Of a stretch of DNA of 64,000 nt, positions 55,393-64,000 are shown piece by piece. The DNA is taken from positions 34,329,832 to 34,393,831 of the forward strand of contig NC_135549.1 in the NCBI RefSeq assembly GCF_964340395.1, given 5' to 3'. Position 1 is the stretch's first letter; the number at the start of each line of letters is the position of its first letter. The translations under genes were made by a program, and so were the position numbers. The notes beneath the pieces are model-generated. The model saw nothing but the letters and a program-made list of their open reading frames with translations. It was not told the DNA's origin and did not search any database. The DNA comes from Glandiceps talaboti. Taxonomy: Eukaryota; Hemichordata; Enteropneusta; Spengelidae.

Positions 55393-57937
55393 CCCTATGA
55401 GCCCCACTGACCCTTTGATACAAATTATTACTTTCTCTCCATTGCTAATTTGCATATGAATACCTTAGAATCCCACAGCTTTCTTACTTTCACTGCTGAT
55501 CTGACAGGTATCACACATCAAGGAGAAAATAACAAGGCAAATGTTTTTTTCACTATGAAATTAATGTTTTGTTCAAATCCATATCTTTTCTTGTCATTTT
55601 TTTTACAATAATTCTTCTTCAAAATACATTTATACACAGAATTATGTATACATTTACTGCAGGATGCTGCCATGATAATCTATAAAACATAGATTTCTAC
55701 ATAAATAAACACAACCATAAATGGTTTCAACAGGGTAACCCTTACTTGTTTTTTTCTTAAGATTAGAGCAATGCCTGCAACATCTTTTTTTCTCTTAGCA
55801 TCAGGTTGCATGACCTCAGATGTATGTGCATGTAGATTTGCTGCACTCAAACTATTCTCAGTTGTAGGAGCATGAGGTTGGGGACCTCGCTTTCTTCTAC
55901 TACTAAAACCTGCTATCAGTTGGCTTGATAGATCTAACCTGTAATCTACATGTCTGTATCGACGTCGAGGATCAGGTTTATGTGCTATCTCATACAAAAT
56001 AAATGAATTCACAATCATACGCTGAAGAAAAAAGAAAAATAAATACTTCCAATACTTCATGTACTTATTGGACACAGAATAATATGATGCCATCTGATCA
56101 CTTAAATCTACCCCACCCATGTATTTATTGTATTTAATTATGGAATTTGGTGTAAAGAACGTTTTCCCACCCCTAGTCATATTTCCTCCCCCTGATTGGC
56201 AATTTGTTGTTAACATTCGCACCTCCCGTTTGTCAAACCATTTGCAAGCAATGACCTTGCCACTTTGCATTGTAAAACAGTCCCCTTGTTTCATCTTCTG
56301 CTTCCCTTTAATCTCAGCAGGGAGACCTTTACTATTTTGACGAATCGTACCACAAACATAAACATCTTTATCTAACAAATCTAAAGCAAGTTGTACAGAA
56401 TTAAAAAAGTTGTCATAATAAACATGATGAGATGAATTAAAATAACGCTCTGATAACTTGTATACAACTTGGTACCCTAAACCTTTCTCCGGGGTTTCTT
56501 TTTTCCCCATATACGGCAACATATCTAATGTGTACCCCGTCTTTGGGCAGGCAGCCGACCAAATCTTAAAACCCCACTTTACAGGTTTCCGTGGTTATAT
56601 TGAATCATGTGCAACCTGCCTTTAAACTTGCACATGGCCTCATCAATACTGATTTCTCTGTATGGGTAGTAATGTTCAGGAAATGTCTTACGGATGAGAT
56701 CAATCACTGCACGGACCTTGAATAAACGATCGCGGTTAGGATCAGTCGCGGCAGGTTCAGTACGAGAGTCGCTGATATGTTGATACTGACTGATCTTCAT
56801 GAAGCGATTACGTGGCATAACTTTGGCAATCCCAGAAACATTCAGACGATCATCAGTCGACCAATAATCTCGAAATTCGGGTAGTTTGTGGATTCCCATC
56901 AGGATAATCATGCCAAAGCATGCGTGAAGTTCGTTACGATCAGTAGCGTACAACTGAGCATCGCGTCCCCGCTGATCTTGTTGGAACTCCGCGTACTTGT
57001 TTGTTTCATGTACCAACAAATCAACAAAGTCATCAGTAAAAAAAAGTTCAAAAAAATCAACTGGTTGGCAGGAAAAATCAAGAGTGTGGGTTGGTCCAGT
57101 AAGTTCATCATCAAAGTCTGGAATCCTAATTTGTTCGATTTCGTTAGTCCACTGGATATCCGTTGCTAACGGCGAGTCATCGTCATTATTGTCGCGGTCA
57201 AGATCACCCAATTCACCTGCAAGTAGACGGATTAGCTCACCCCGGGTCGATGTCACTGCCATCGTCGTGGTTTCCGCCTTCCAACTCATGTCTGAGAGTA
57301 GCTTCGTTAATTTCTTCGAGGGTAAAACCTTCAAATTCCGTATCTGAATCAGGCTCATTAAAGATATTCCACAAAATTTCATTAGGACTGACTGGTGGAA
57401 CGTTGACACGATCATCATTTTGACTTTGAGTTTGACAGCTGTCACCACTAGCTCCAACTTCCGTATTATTTCCAATGTTTACACTCATTATTTCACTTCA
57501 GAGAAGCCGACAGGAGATTAGTTAAACAAAAGGGTTAAAGTTTAACTCAAAACTATTTAAATGCACTTTGCATATCAACGGGTGAACTTTGGTCGACCTG
57601 TGAACCTATTTGTATATGAACACAGCAAATGGCAATGGTGACGCAATACACAGGCTTGCCCGTGAAAATGATTTCCCGCTCAAAAAACTTCATCTGATTG
57701 GTTCAGTGATACGTTTTATGTTGCTAGGCAACTTAATGTTCTCGTCATCAAAAAAAGTGCACAAATAAAGTCATGGGTATAGTATAATCGATGGTTTTAA
57801 TGACGTATTACATAAGAGGCCGTTTGAATCCTAAACTGGATTTCACTCGTTGAGGGCGCTAGGCCGTCTCAGGCCGATACGGGATCTCAGTGGGTGGGAA
57901 ATGGAGGCCGTTTCATTCCGAATTGAGTGTCAAAGGG
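55393..57937 (-). mobile_element. piggyBac transposon, 2545 bp, TTAA-flanked
   Basis: TTAA occurs at both edges (55389-55392 and 57938-57941). The termini are CCCTATGAGCCCC on the left and, inverted, CCCTTTGACACTC on the right. The length, TTAA target and CCC..GGG ends are those of piggyBac elements. The transposase occupies most of the interior on the minus strand. Because all parts are present and damage is limited to three single-base frame breaks, the insertion looks young. Confidence 0.92.
55654..57488 (-). pseudogene. piggyBac transposase with three frameshifts
   Basis: From the ATG at 57488 an acidic N-terminal region (PDSDTEFEGFTLEEINEATL) leads to a frame break near 57240 in a GGGG run. 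The next frame holds YWSTDDRLNVSGIAKVMPRN and EISIDEAMCKFKGRLHMIQY (first catalytic Asp). A second break lies near 56580 in an A run. Next come HHVYYDNFFNSVQLALDL (second Asp), KGYNKYMGGVDLSDQ-type KYNKYMGGVDLSDQMASYYS (third Asp) and WKYLFFFFLQRMIVNSFILY. A third break at 55784-55790 (seven A) precedes the C-terminal Cys-rich zinc-binding tail (R-C-C-x-x-C pattern), ending at 55654. All breaks sit in homopolymers, so assembly or sequencing error is possible besides decay. Confidence 0.92.
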
Positions 57938-57941
57938 TTAA

Positions 57942-58255
57942 GCTCCACTCAGCTGTCGTTGACAGCAGAGCCAAAAAAAGTTCTGGAGCTTAAACTAGGG
58001 TTGGCCGGGTTATCGAAAACACACTGGTTTTTATAAATTTGGCCAAAAATAGAAAAGCTGTAAATGTAAATATCATGTTTTGCAAGTTACTTGTTTGTTG
58101 CATGGTGTGGACTGAAAGTGCTAGTGGTGTCACACTTGTAATACTAGTAATTGTTATAATACACGTACACATGCAATCAGTATGAATTTTAAAATGGACA
58201 GACTAATTTGTAATGATTTAAAGAGTGATGCTGACACACACACACACACACACAC

Positions 58256-58287
<32 letters not shown>

Positions 58288-58289
58288 TT
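57942..58289. other. Non-coding stretch ending in microsatellites
   Basis: No gene was recognised. CA repeats (58234-58258) are followed by an (ACA)n run (58257-58286). Confidence 0.5.
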
Positions 58290-58589
58290 TCACATGGAAC
58301 CAAAATGTGACTCAGATGAACCATGTTGTAAGGCCTGTGTTCTTCTATTGGGTATCACACTTCCCAAATAGTTATTTAACAGAAATTCTCGCTCGATCTT
58401 GATGTTAAAATGATCGTTCACAACATATCCTTCGCAGTAATTCTGGCAGTCACCCTCATGAGGGGTTTTAGCAGGGCGCGGCACCCTGGTATCGATGGCC
58501 AGCTTTAATGTTTTGTGCCCAGCTTCAAATGTTGTGACACCGTTGTGCCATGTGCGATAATATGTTTCCCCTCCACTGTCTATGACCAC
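58290..58589 (-). CDS. Unidentified minus-strand open frame
   Basis: About 99 codons without an ATG at the start (the first codon is GTG). The frame follows a possible acceptor (ATTTTAAG|TGG). It contains GETYYRTWHNGVTTFEAGHK, GDCQNYCEGYVVNDHFNIKI and NNYLGSVIPNRRTQ. Composition looks protein-like, but I recognise no family. It lies between PGGHG exons A and B, which join in phase without it, so it is not part of that gene. It may be an exon of a mobile element or a chance frame. Confidence 0.3.
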   Translation of the reverse strand: MVIDSGGETYYRTWHNGVTTFEAGHKTLKLAIDTRVPRPAKTPHEGDCQNYCEGYVVNDHFNIKIEREFLLNNYLGSVIPNRRTQALQHGSSESHFGSM

Positions 58590-58794
58590 TTAAAATACAT
58601 GTAGCAAACGTGATGCTATAGACTTTCGACTTGTATTCTTCAACGGCGTCAAAAAAGTATAACAGACTCATATACCTTTTGATAAAGTGGGAATGCTGTG
58701 TCTGATCATTAGTTTTTTGTTCAAATTTACTCTGAAAACAATTTTAGGTTAATAGTTGGCCATCGTATATCGCGAAGATTGATCAGGGCATGGC

Positions 58795-59055
58795 ATACAA
58801 AATTCCTACAGCACCTGTCGAACACTTCGTGCCAAGATTTTGTATTTTACCTACTGCACCTGTCGAACACTTCGTGCCAAGATTTTGTATTTTACCTACA
58901 GCACCTGTCGAACGCTAGGTGCAAAGATTTTGTATTTTACCTACAGCACCTGTTGAACACTTCATGCCAAGATTTTGTATTTTACCTACAGCACCTGTCG
59001 AACAATTTGTGCCAAGATTTTGTATTTTACCTACAGCACCTGTCAAACACTATTA
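58795..59055. repeat. 45-bp tandem array, about 6 copies
   Basis: The unit is CCTACAGCACCTGTCGAACA, CTTCGTGCCAAGATTTTGTA and TTTTA, with scattered substitutions. Since 45 is a multiple of three, an open plus-strand frame (LSNTSCQDFVFYLQH periodic) spans it; I regard it as non-coding. Confidence 0.9.
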
Positions 59056-59309
59056 AAGTGCCAAAATTTTGTCAGAATCATTCATTGATCTACCCCGGTA
59101 TTTCAGTAAGTACATGTACCACATATATCTATTTAAATCTGTGCTTGCTTAACACATGATGTACAAGCTTGCATTACATCAAGATTCATTGTAGATTACA
59201 TGGTTATGCTTACCAAATAGTTTGTTGTGTCTAATTGTACTTACAAAGAACTGGTACTAGGAATGTGTCCTTATGTTACATTTCGGTTTTATTTCATTTA
59301 TCACTAACA

Positions 59310-59755
59310 GGTTAACTTTTGACACACATGATGAGAGTGATGACATAGAAGAGTCTGGTGAAGAAGATTCAGACTATGAACCAAGCTTCAATATAACTAT
59401 GCTGCGAGTATATGTAAATCATTGTATGAAATTTATTTTTGAAATGATATTGACAGTGTACATGTACATACATTGATGTGGTGAAGTAGTGTGAATGTAT
59501 GTGTTAGTGTAAAAGGGCGATTCACACAATATTGATGACAATGTACATGTACATACATTGATGTGGTGGAGGAGTGTGAATGTATGTGTTAGTGTTAAAA
59601 GGGTGATTCACACAGGGATGTAGGGATGATGGACATATAGAGCCAGGTGATGAAGATACTGATATTGACAGTGACAGTGACAATGAAGATGAGGTGTTGA
59701 CAATAATAACACAAATCAAGTTCAAGGAATTCAATGTGTTCATAGTGATGAGGAC
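59310..59755 (+). other. Acidic reading frames and a local duplication
   Basis: At 59311-59405 a frame after a possible acceptor (CACTAACAG) reads THDESDDIEESGEEDSDYEP. At 59625-59700 another reads DEDTDIDSDSDNEDEV. Acidic Asp/Glu/Ser stretches like these occur near the N-terminus of many transposases and nuclear proteins, but no linked domain is visible. Between them, AATATTGATGACAATGTACATG / GTGTGAATGTATGTGTTAGT is duplicated (59450-59515 and 59530-59610). The significance is unclear. Confidence 0.3.
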
Positions 59756-59799
59756 AAAGATTCCTTGCTCAGTGATACTATATGATATAGTATAGTCCT

Positions 59800-60705
59800 T
59801 GTGTTTAGACTGTGATCACATGCTTGAATTCATCCCCACTAACGTTGATATAATCATGTGTTTAGACTGTGATCACATGCTTGAATTCATCCCCACCAAC
59901 GTTGATATAATCATTGTGTTTAGGTTGTGATCACATGCTTGAATTCATCCCCACTAACGTTGATATAATCATTGTGTTTAGGTTGTGATCACATGCTTGA
60001 ATTCATCCCTACTGACGTTGATATAATCATGTGTTTAGGTTGTGATCACATGCTTGAATTCATCCCCACTAACGTTGATATAATCATGTGTTTAGGTTGT
60101 GATCACATGCTTGAATTCATCCCCACTAACGTTGATATAATCATTGTGTTTAGGTTGTGATCACATGCTTGAATTCATCCCCACTAACGTTGATATAATC
60201 ATGTGTTTAGGTTGTGATCACATGCTTGAATTCATCCCCACCAACGTTGATATAATCATGTGTTTAGGTAGTGATCACATGCTTGAATTCATCCCCACTA
60301 ACGTTGATATAATCGTTGTGTTTAGGTTGTGATCACATGCTTGAATTCATCCCTACTGACGTTGATATAATCATGTGTTTAGGTTGTGATCACATGCTTG
60401 AATTCATCCCCACTAACGTTGATATAATCATGTGTTTAGGTTGTGATCACATGCTTGAATTCATCCCCACTAACGTTGATATAATCATTGTGTTTAGGTT
60501 GTGATCACATGCTTGAATTCATCCCTACTGACGTTGATATAATCATGTGTTTAGGTTGTGATCACATGCTTGAATTCATCCCCACTAACGTTGATATAAT
60601 CATGTGTTTAGGTTGTGATCACATGCTTGAATTCATCCCCACTAACGTTGATATAATCATGTGTTTAGGTTGTGATCACATGCTTGAATTCATCCAAAAA
60701 TTGTA
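59800..60705. repeat. 57/58-bp satellite with 172-bp higher-order period
   Basis: About 16 units of TGTGTTTAGGTTGTGATCAC, ATGCTTGAATTCATCCCCAC and TAACGTTGATATAATCA. Most are 57 bp; some have an extra T (TCATTGTG) and are 58 bp. From about 59970 the 58-bp form comes every third unit, so identical open frames start 172 bp apart (59972, 60144, 60316, 60488), and three of those four triplets begin with a CCTACTGACG variant. This is a trimeric higher-order repeat. The 19-residue periodic frames are not credible genes. Confidence 0.9.
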
Positions 60706-61671
60706 AAATGTGTTTAGCATGATTACTGTAACACACATTTGTAGGAAAGTATTGAATAATCATGTGTACTAGCCATGATTACTAGTTAAATCTTTGATGC
60801 TGTTTTCAAATTATTGACTGTGTAAATTTCAATCAATGAAATTAGTAGACCATTACTGCATGCTCCATAACCAACCAAACAAAGAAATAAAATTAAATTT
60901 CATTGTATGTTTTCTGTGTACCATGTACCAATAAGTACAGGCAAAATGATGTAGGCTTGGTGTTTCACTCATGTGACATAACTGTTAATGCACACCCTCA
61001 GACAACTTGTAATGCAAAAGAAATAATTAGTTAAATTACATATTACATTACGAATGCATGTACATATGTATATTGAACCACTGATCTTCTATCAGCGTAC
61101 TGTGGGGTTTGTTAGCTGGCTGGCTGGCTGTAAATATTGTATGCTTTACTTTTTACATAGAATTTGCAGGCAACATATGGGTTTGTTATTCTGTCTACAT
61201 AAAATATAGTACTACTGTCAATATTGTACATGCATTCGTATAGGGACGTGTGTTTAGAATAGGGAATCCATCAGTAGAAAAAGTTTTTCGCTAACTCCTC
61301 CCACAATCGGTGGAATCAATCAATGAAATTTTCCCTGTTGTTCCTCCAACCAATTCTTCCCAGAACGCACGCTATATGAATACGTATTTTCGATTTTTAG
61401 TAGTAGAAATCTACTGATTTTTACCATCAGGATTGTCGATCTTACTTGCCGCCATGTTGAATACGCAATGGACGGTGGGAAAATCAGGACTTTGTGCTCG
61501 TCACAATATAGACTTTGCTTGTAACTAAACGACTTGTACCAGGTACTATGTAGAATTTTCCCGCAACTTTTATATTTGTACTTGTTACTTTATCGATCGT
61601 GCTCTAGACTAATATTTGTTACCTACCCCTGAAGTTGTGTGTCAGGACTTATTGTGCTGCTGTATCATCAG
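60706..61671. other. Non-coding intron A-B sequence
   Basis: No gene was recognised. The interval 61230-61600 is less AT-rich, with a GCCGCCATGTTGAATACGC segment, but has no extended open frame. Confidence 0.4.
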
Positions 61672-61975
61672 CATACATACATAGTATACATATCAGTTTT
61701 CTCAGAGACGAGAGGAAGGTCATTAATAAACAGTAAAAACAACAGAGGTCCTAAAATAGATCCCTGAGGCACACCTACATTAACTGGGTAAGACTCACAG
61801 GGTATACCATTGAACAAGACTAACTGAGATCTAATACTGAGATAAGATTCAAAGAATCCCATCGTTGTCTCAGTACAGCCATAAACTTTCAATTTCTGAA
61901 GCATAATGTTGTGATTTAGGAGATCAAATGCTTTCCTGAAATCAACCAGTAAAACACCAATTAGGTTACCTCCAT
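61672..61975 (-). pseudogene. LINE reverse transcriptase scrap
   Basis: One uninterrupted frame reads LIGVLLVDFRKAFDLLNHNI, MLQKLKVYGCTETTMGFFES, YLSIRSQLVLFNGIPCESYP and VNVGVPQGSILGPLLFLLFI with NDLP. These are RT motifs of a CR1/L2-like LINE (DFRKAFD catalytic Asp, GVPQGSILGP). The YADD motif is missing, so both ends are truncated. The scrap abuts a HINE-A copy on its right. The frame is intact over this short length. Confidence 0.85.
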
Positions 61976-62735
61976 CAATTACATGGTACCATTTGGCTGT
62001 TGCTATGGGCGTGGTCTTGTTGCTAGATATATTTGCATACATTTTTTAATGTTATTGTTCACTTGTGTATGAATTCCTGATATTATCTTTTCAATATACA
62101 CGATCATTTGGCTGTTGCTACAATGTATGGGTGTGGTCTTGTTGCTAGGCAAATTTACATACATTTATTGAATGTTTATTCAATTGACTATTAATCCCTG
62201 TTGCTATCTTTGTGAAATACACAACCGTTTGGCTGTTGCTATGGGTGTGGTCATGGTTGCTAGGGATATTTGCATACTTTTTTGAAAGTTTATTCACTTG
62301 CCTAACAGATGATGTTGTTATCCCAACATTACATTTCAGCCCAATCTGCTCGATACTTTTGGAATTATTGATTTTTGACCCAAAAAGACACATTTTAGCC
62401 CTAACTTTGCATATCACTGATCTTCATGTTATGAACAAATCTTAATCTAAACACCATTAAAAATGTTCAGACCAATCTGCCCAGTATTCTTTAAGATTTT
62501 GACCAAAAATCATGTTTTTTGTCCCAAGTCACACGCAGGTGGTAAGATCATTTTGATTTGAACAATTTCCAAACTAGACAAACAAGGTAATACACCCACC
62601 AAACATTGGTCCAGTGGTTTTTTACTTGAAGTTGTTTACACACACATGTCCACACACCACACACCACACACACAGACAGAGAGACAGAGTCACTTTGAAA
62701 TGCCTATAGCACTACTGAACCTAAGAAGTTTAGTT
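61976..62735 (+). mobile_element. HINE-A repeat with decayed 3' hairpin
   Basis: About three modules (GGCTGTTGCTATGGGCGTGG at 61994 and variants), the CAACATTACATTTCAGCCCA region, the AGACAAACAAGGTAATACAC block, a CACACC/GACAGAGAGACAG tract (62640-62690), and a decayed hairpin (AGCACTACTGAAC at about 62709 with TTTAGTTGTGTT). It ends 36 bp before the donor side of PGGHG exon A, so this copy lies very close to a splice site. Confidence 0.65.
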
Positions 62736-62770
62736 GTGTTAATAAAACCATTCCTAAATAAGATACTAAC

Positions 62771-62994
62771 CTTTATTGACATCAAGTGCATAGGATTGAT
62801 TGACATCAGTAGCATCACTGAAAACTTTGCCAGCTAACGATACCTGAATGGAGTTGGTAGATGGAATCCTTGCACGATGACTCTGTGCCAAAAATCCATT
62901 GTACACACCATTGACATAGACAGTATTACCGTACACTACTGTTGATAAATAACCATTCCCAACAGATGCCATGTATCTGTTGTTACTTGGTAAC
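62771..62994 (-). CDS. PGGHG: PGGHG exon A
   Basis: This 224-nt exon follows an acceptor TTGTTGCTAG|G at 62995-62996 and ends with donor AAAG|GTTAGT at 62769-62770. It leaves after one base of a Gly codon that exon B completes. The product begins LPSNNRYMASVGNGYLSTVV, continues YGNTVYVNGVYNGFLAQSHR and ends VNQSYALDVNK. G-N-G-Y-L and V-N-G-V-Y-N-G are the N-terminal landmarks of animal PGGHG. The homologous frame extends seven codons upstream of the internal Met to the acceptor, so this Met is not the start; an earlier exon with the start codon must lie to the right and was not found up to 64000. Confidence 0.93.
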
Positions 62995-63019
62995 CTAGCA
63001 ACAACAACATATTGAAAAT

Positions 63020-63260
63020 GTCAAGTTGAAGGGGTATATGCAAACTGTATACATTTTGGGTGTGTTTACCTTCCATAAGGAAGGTTATACGTTGTATATT
63101 GGGGATGAAAAGTCTGTGTGTGTCTGTCTGTTTGTCTGTGTGTCTGAATCACCATTTTCTCAAAAATGGCTGGCTCAAATCAAACAAAATTTGATGCATG
63201 TATTCCGTAGGGTAATGGCAAGAACTGATTAGGTTTTGGTAAATATTCCATGAATATTAC
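63020..63260 (-). repeat. Third hairpin-ended repeat family, end fragment
   Basis: Read on the minus strand: CACCATTTTTGAGAA-type body, a CAGACACACAGACAAACAGA microsatellite, then ACTTTTCATCCCCAATATAC and a stem ACCTTCC-TTAT-GGAAGGT at about 63072-63089. The same end in decayed form is at 49875-49950. Layout (microsatellite followed by end hairpin) parallels HINE-A and HINE-B, with different sequence. The rest of the element was not delimited. Confidence 0.45.
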
Positions 63261-63844
63261 TGAGCAATTTATGTAATTAATGGATTTTAGAAATTATATC
63301 TTAAGAATGCACACTTCAAATTCAATATAATTTGGTACATACATTTGTGATACCAAAGTGCATCAGTCCTAAAAATATTAATGATATAGCTTTCATTTTT
63401 TAATAATTTATTTGCAAATTTTTGGTAATTACATCTTGCAAAAAAAAAGGGAATTGTTATGGTCACATTTTGAGTAAAGTGGTGTGACGACGCAAACATT
63501 TTTTTTCTAATTCTCAACAAACATAACTCAATCTACTACTCATGGCAGTTACTCTTCTTTAAAATTAGTAAGTTACAGCAAGTGTGTATGCTGGGCAGAT
63601 GTTATTTGCTTTCTTTTTATTTAGTACGTTACAGCAAGTGTGTATGCTGGGCAGATGTTATTTGCTTGTTCATGATTGGTTGTCTTTACTGAAATAGCAA
63701 TTAATGTAGGGAGGGTTATTTGTGTGTTTTCCCTTGGATCTGCAGTGCATTGGATGGATGGACAAAAAAAAGATATGGGGTATTAAGTGACCAGAAACAA
63801 TTTCTTTTGGCCTTAAAAACTCTTTCTATGGTGAGACCTATGTA
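63261..63844. other. Non-coding sequence with a 52-bp duplication
   Basis: At about 63567-63667 the segment GTTACAGCAAGTGTGTATGC / TGGGCAGATGTTATTTGCTT occurs twice, about 52 bp apart. No gene, and no upstream PGGHG exon, was recognised. Confidence 0.5.
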
Positions 63845-64000
63845 GCAGGGCATGCCTTTTGAGGCGAGCGATCGCTCCGCTCGCCTACCGCTCGCGCAAA
63901 CTAAAATCCACGAGAGCGATTTTCCACTCGCCTGGGCCCCAACGAACCTGTACAACAGGCTGATGTTATTTTATATAATTTTTCAGTATGTGGTTACCAT
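63845..64000. mobile_element. Left end of a second copy of the 1.68-kb element
   Basis: From GCAGGGCATGCCTTTTGAGG at 63845 to the window edge the sequence matches 19950-20105 with only a handful of substitutions, including the CTCGCC/GCGAGC-rich terminus. It runs off the window, so its right end and target duplication cannot be checked. The match confirms the left boundary of the copy at 19950. Confidence 0.85.

Noticed and set aside
59972-60706. Chain of 62-72 codon frames reading MCLGCDHMLEFIPTNVDII
   Set aside because: Each is three units of the 57/58-bp satellite; frames end wherever the 58-bp variant shifts them.

Overview
The window is animal nuclear DNA, most likely from a marine invertebrate (bilaterian, AT-rich, intron-rich, repeat-rich). 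I cannot assign the species. There are no operons, bacterial genes, rRNA or CRISPR arrays. The host signal is one gene on the minus strand, a glycoside hydrolase family 65 enzyme of the PGGHG/ATHL1 type (protein-glucosylgalactosylhydroxylysine glucosidase). Five exons are recognisable at about 62.9, 48.4, 36.8, 21.8 and 10.1 kb. All four junctions have GT/AG sites and matching codon phase, so they join into one reading frame of about 485 codons. The first coding exon and the last third of the protein are not seen here and probably lie outside the window. The locus therefore exceeds 53 kb, and nearly everything else is intron filled with mobile DNA.

Region by region. 0-5 kb: a decayed SAP/SWIM (YqaJ-type) gene whose SWIM exon, with its 3' splice site, has become a 15-copy minisatellite; a Harbinger-like transposase scrap; a LINE. 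5-15 kb: minisatellites (43, 36 and about 30 bp units), exon E, a minus-strand LINE, and copies of a hairpin-ended repeat called here HINE-A. 15-22 kb: a LINE split by a second hairpin-ended family (HINE-B), then a 1.68 kb terminal-inverted-repeat element and exon D. 22-29 kb: HINE-A, a LINE 3' end with a 29-bp satellite, and a Gypsy integrase scrap. 29.4-33.4 kb: a 4.06 kb DNA transposon of a family I know only from unnamed invertebrate proteins, inserted into a small spliced reading frame. 34-37 kb: a Gypsy pol fragment and exon C, whose donor site is tandemly duplicated into the intron. 38-48 kb: a nested stack in which a HINE-A copy holds a 3.5 kb foldback element and a 5.2 kb DIRS retrotransposon, the latter holding a tRNA-derived SINE. 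48-64 kb: exon B, HINE-B, HINE-A split by a TA-flanked element, a nearly intact 2.5 kb piggyBac element with TTAA flanks, a 57/58-bp satellite with 172-bp higher-order structure, a LINE scrap, exon A, and the start of a second copy of the 1.68 kb element.

The mobile elements do not form a pathway with PGGHG. Their relations are insertion histories. The most unusual structures are the SWIM-exon minisatellite, the unnamed 4.06 kb transposon, the complete DIRS architecture with its internal complementary region, the two hairpin-ended families, and the donor-site duplication beside exon C.
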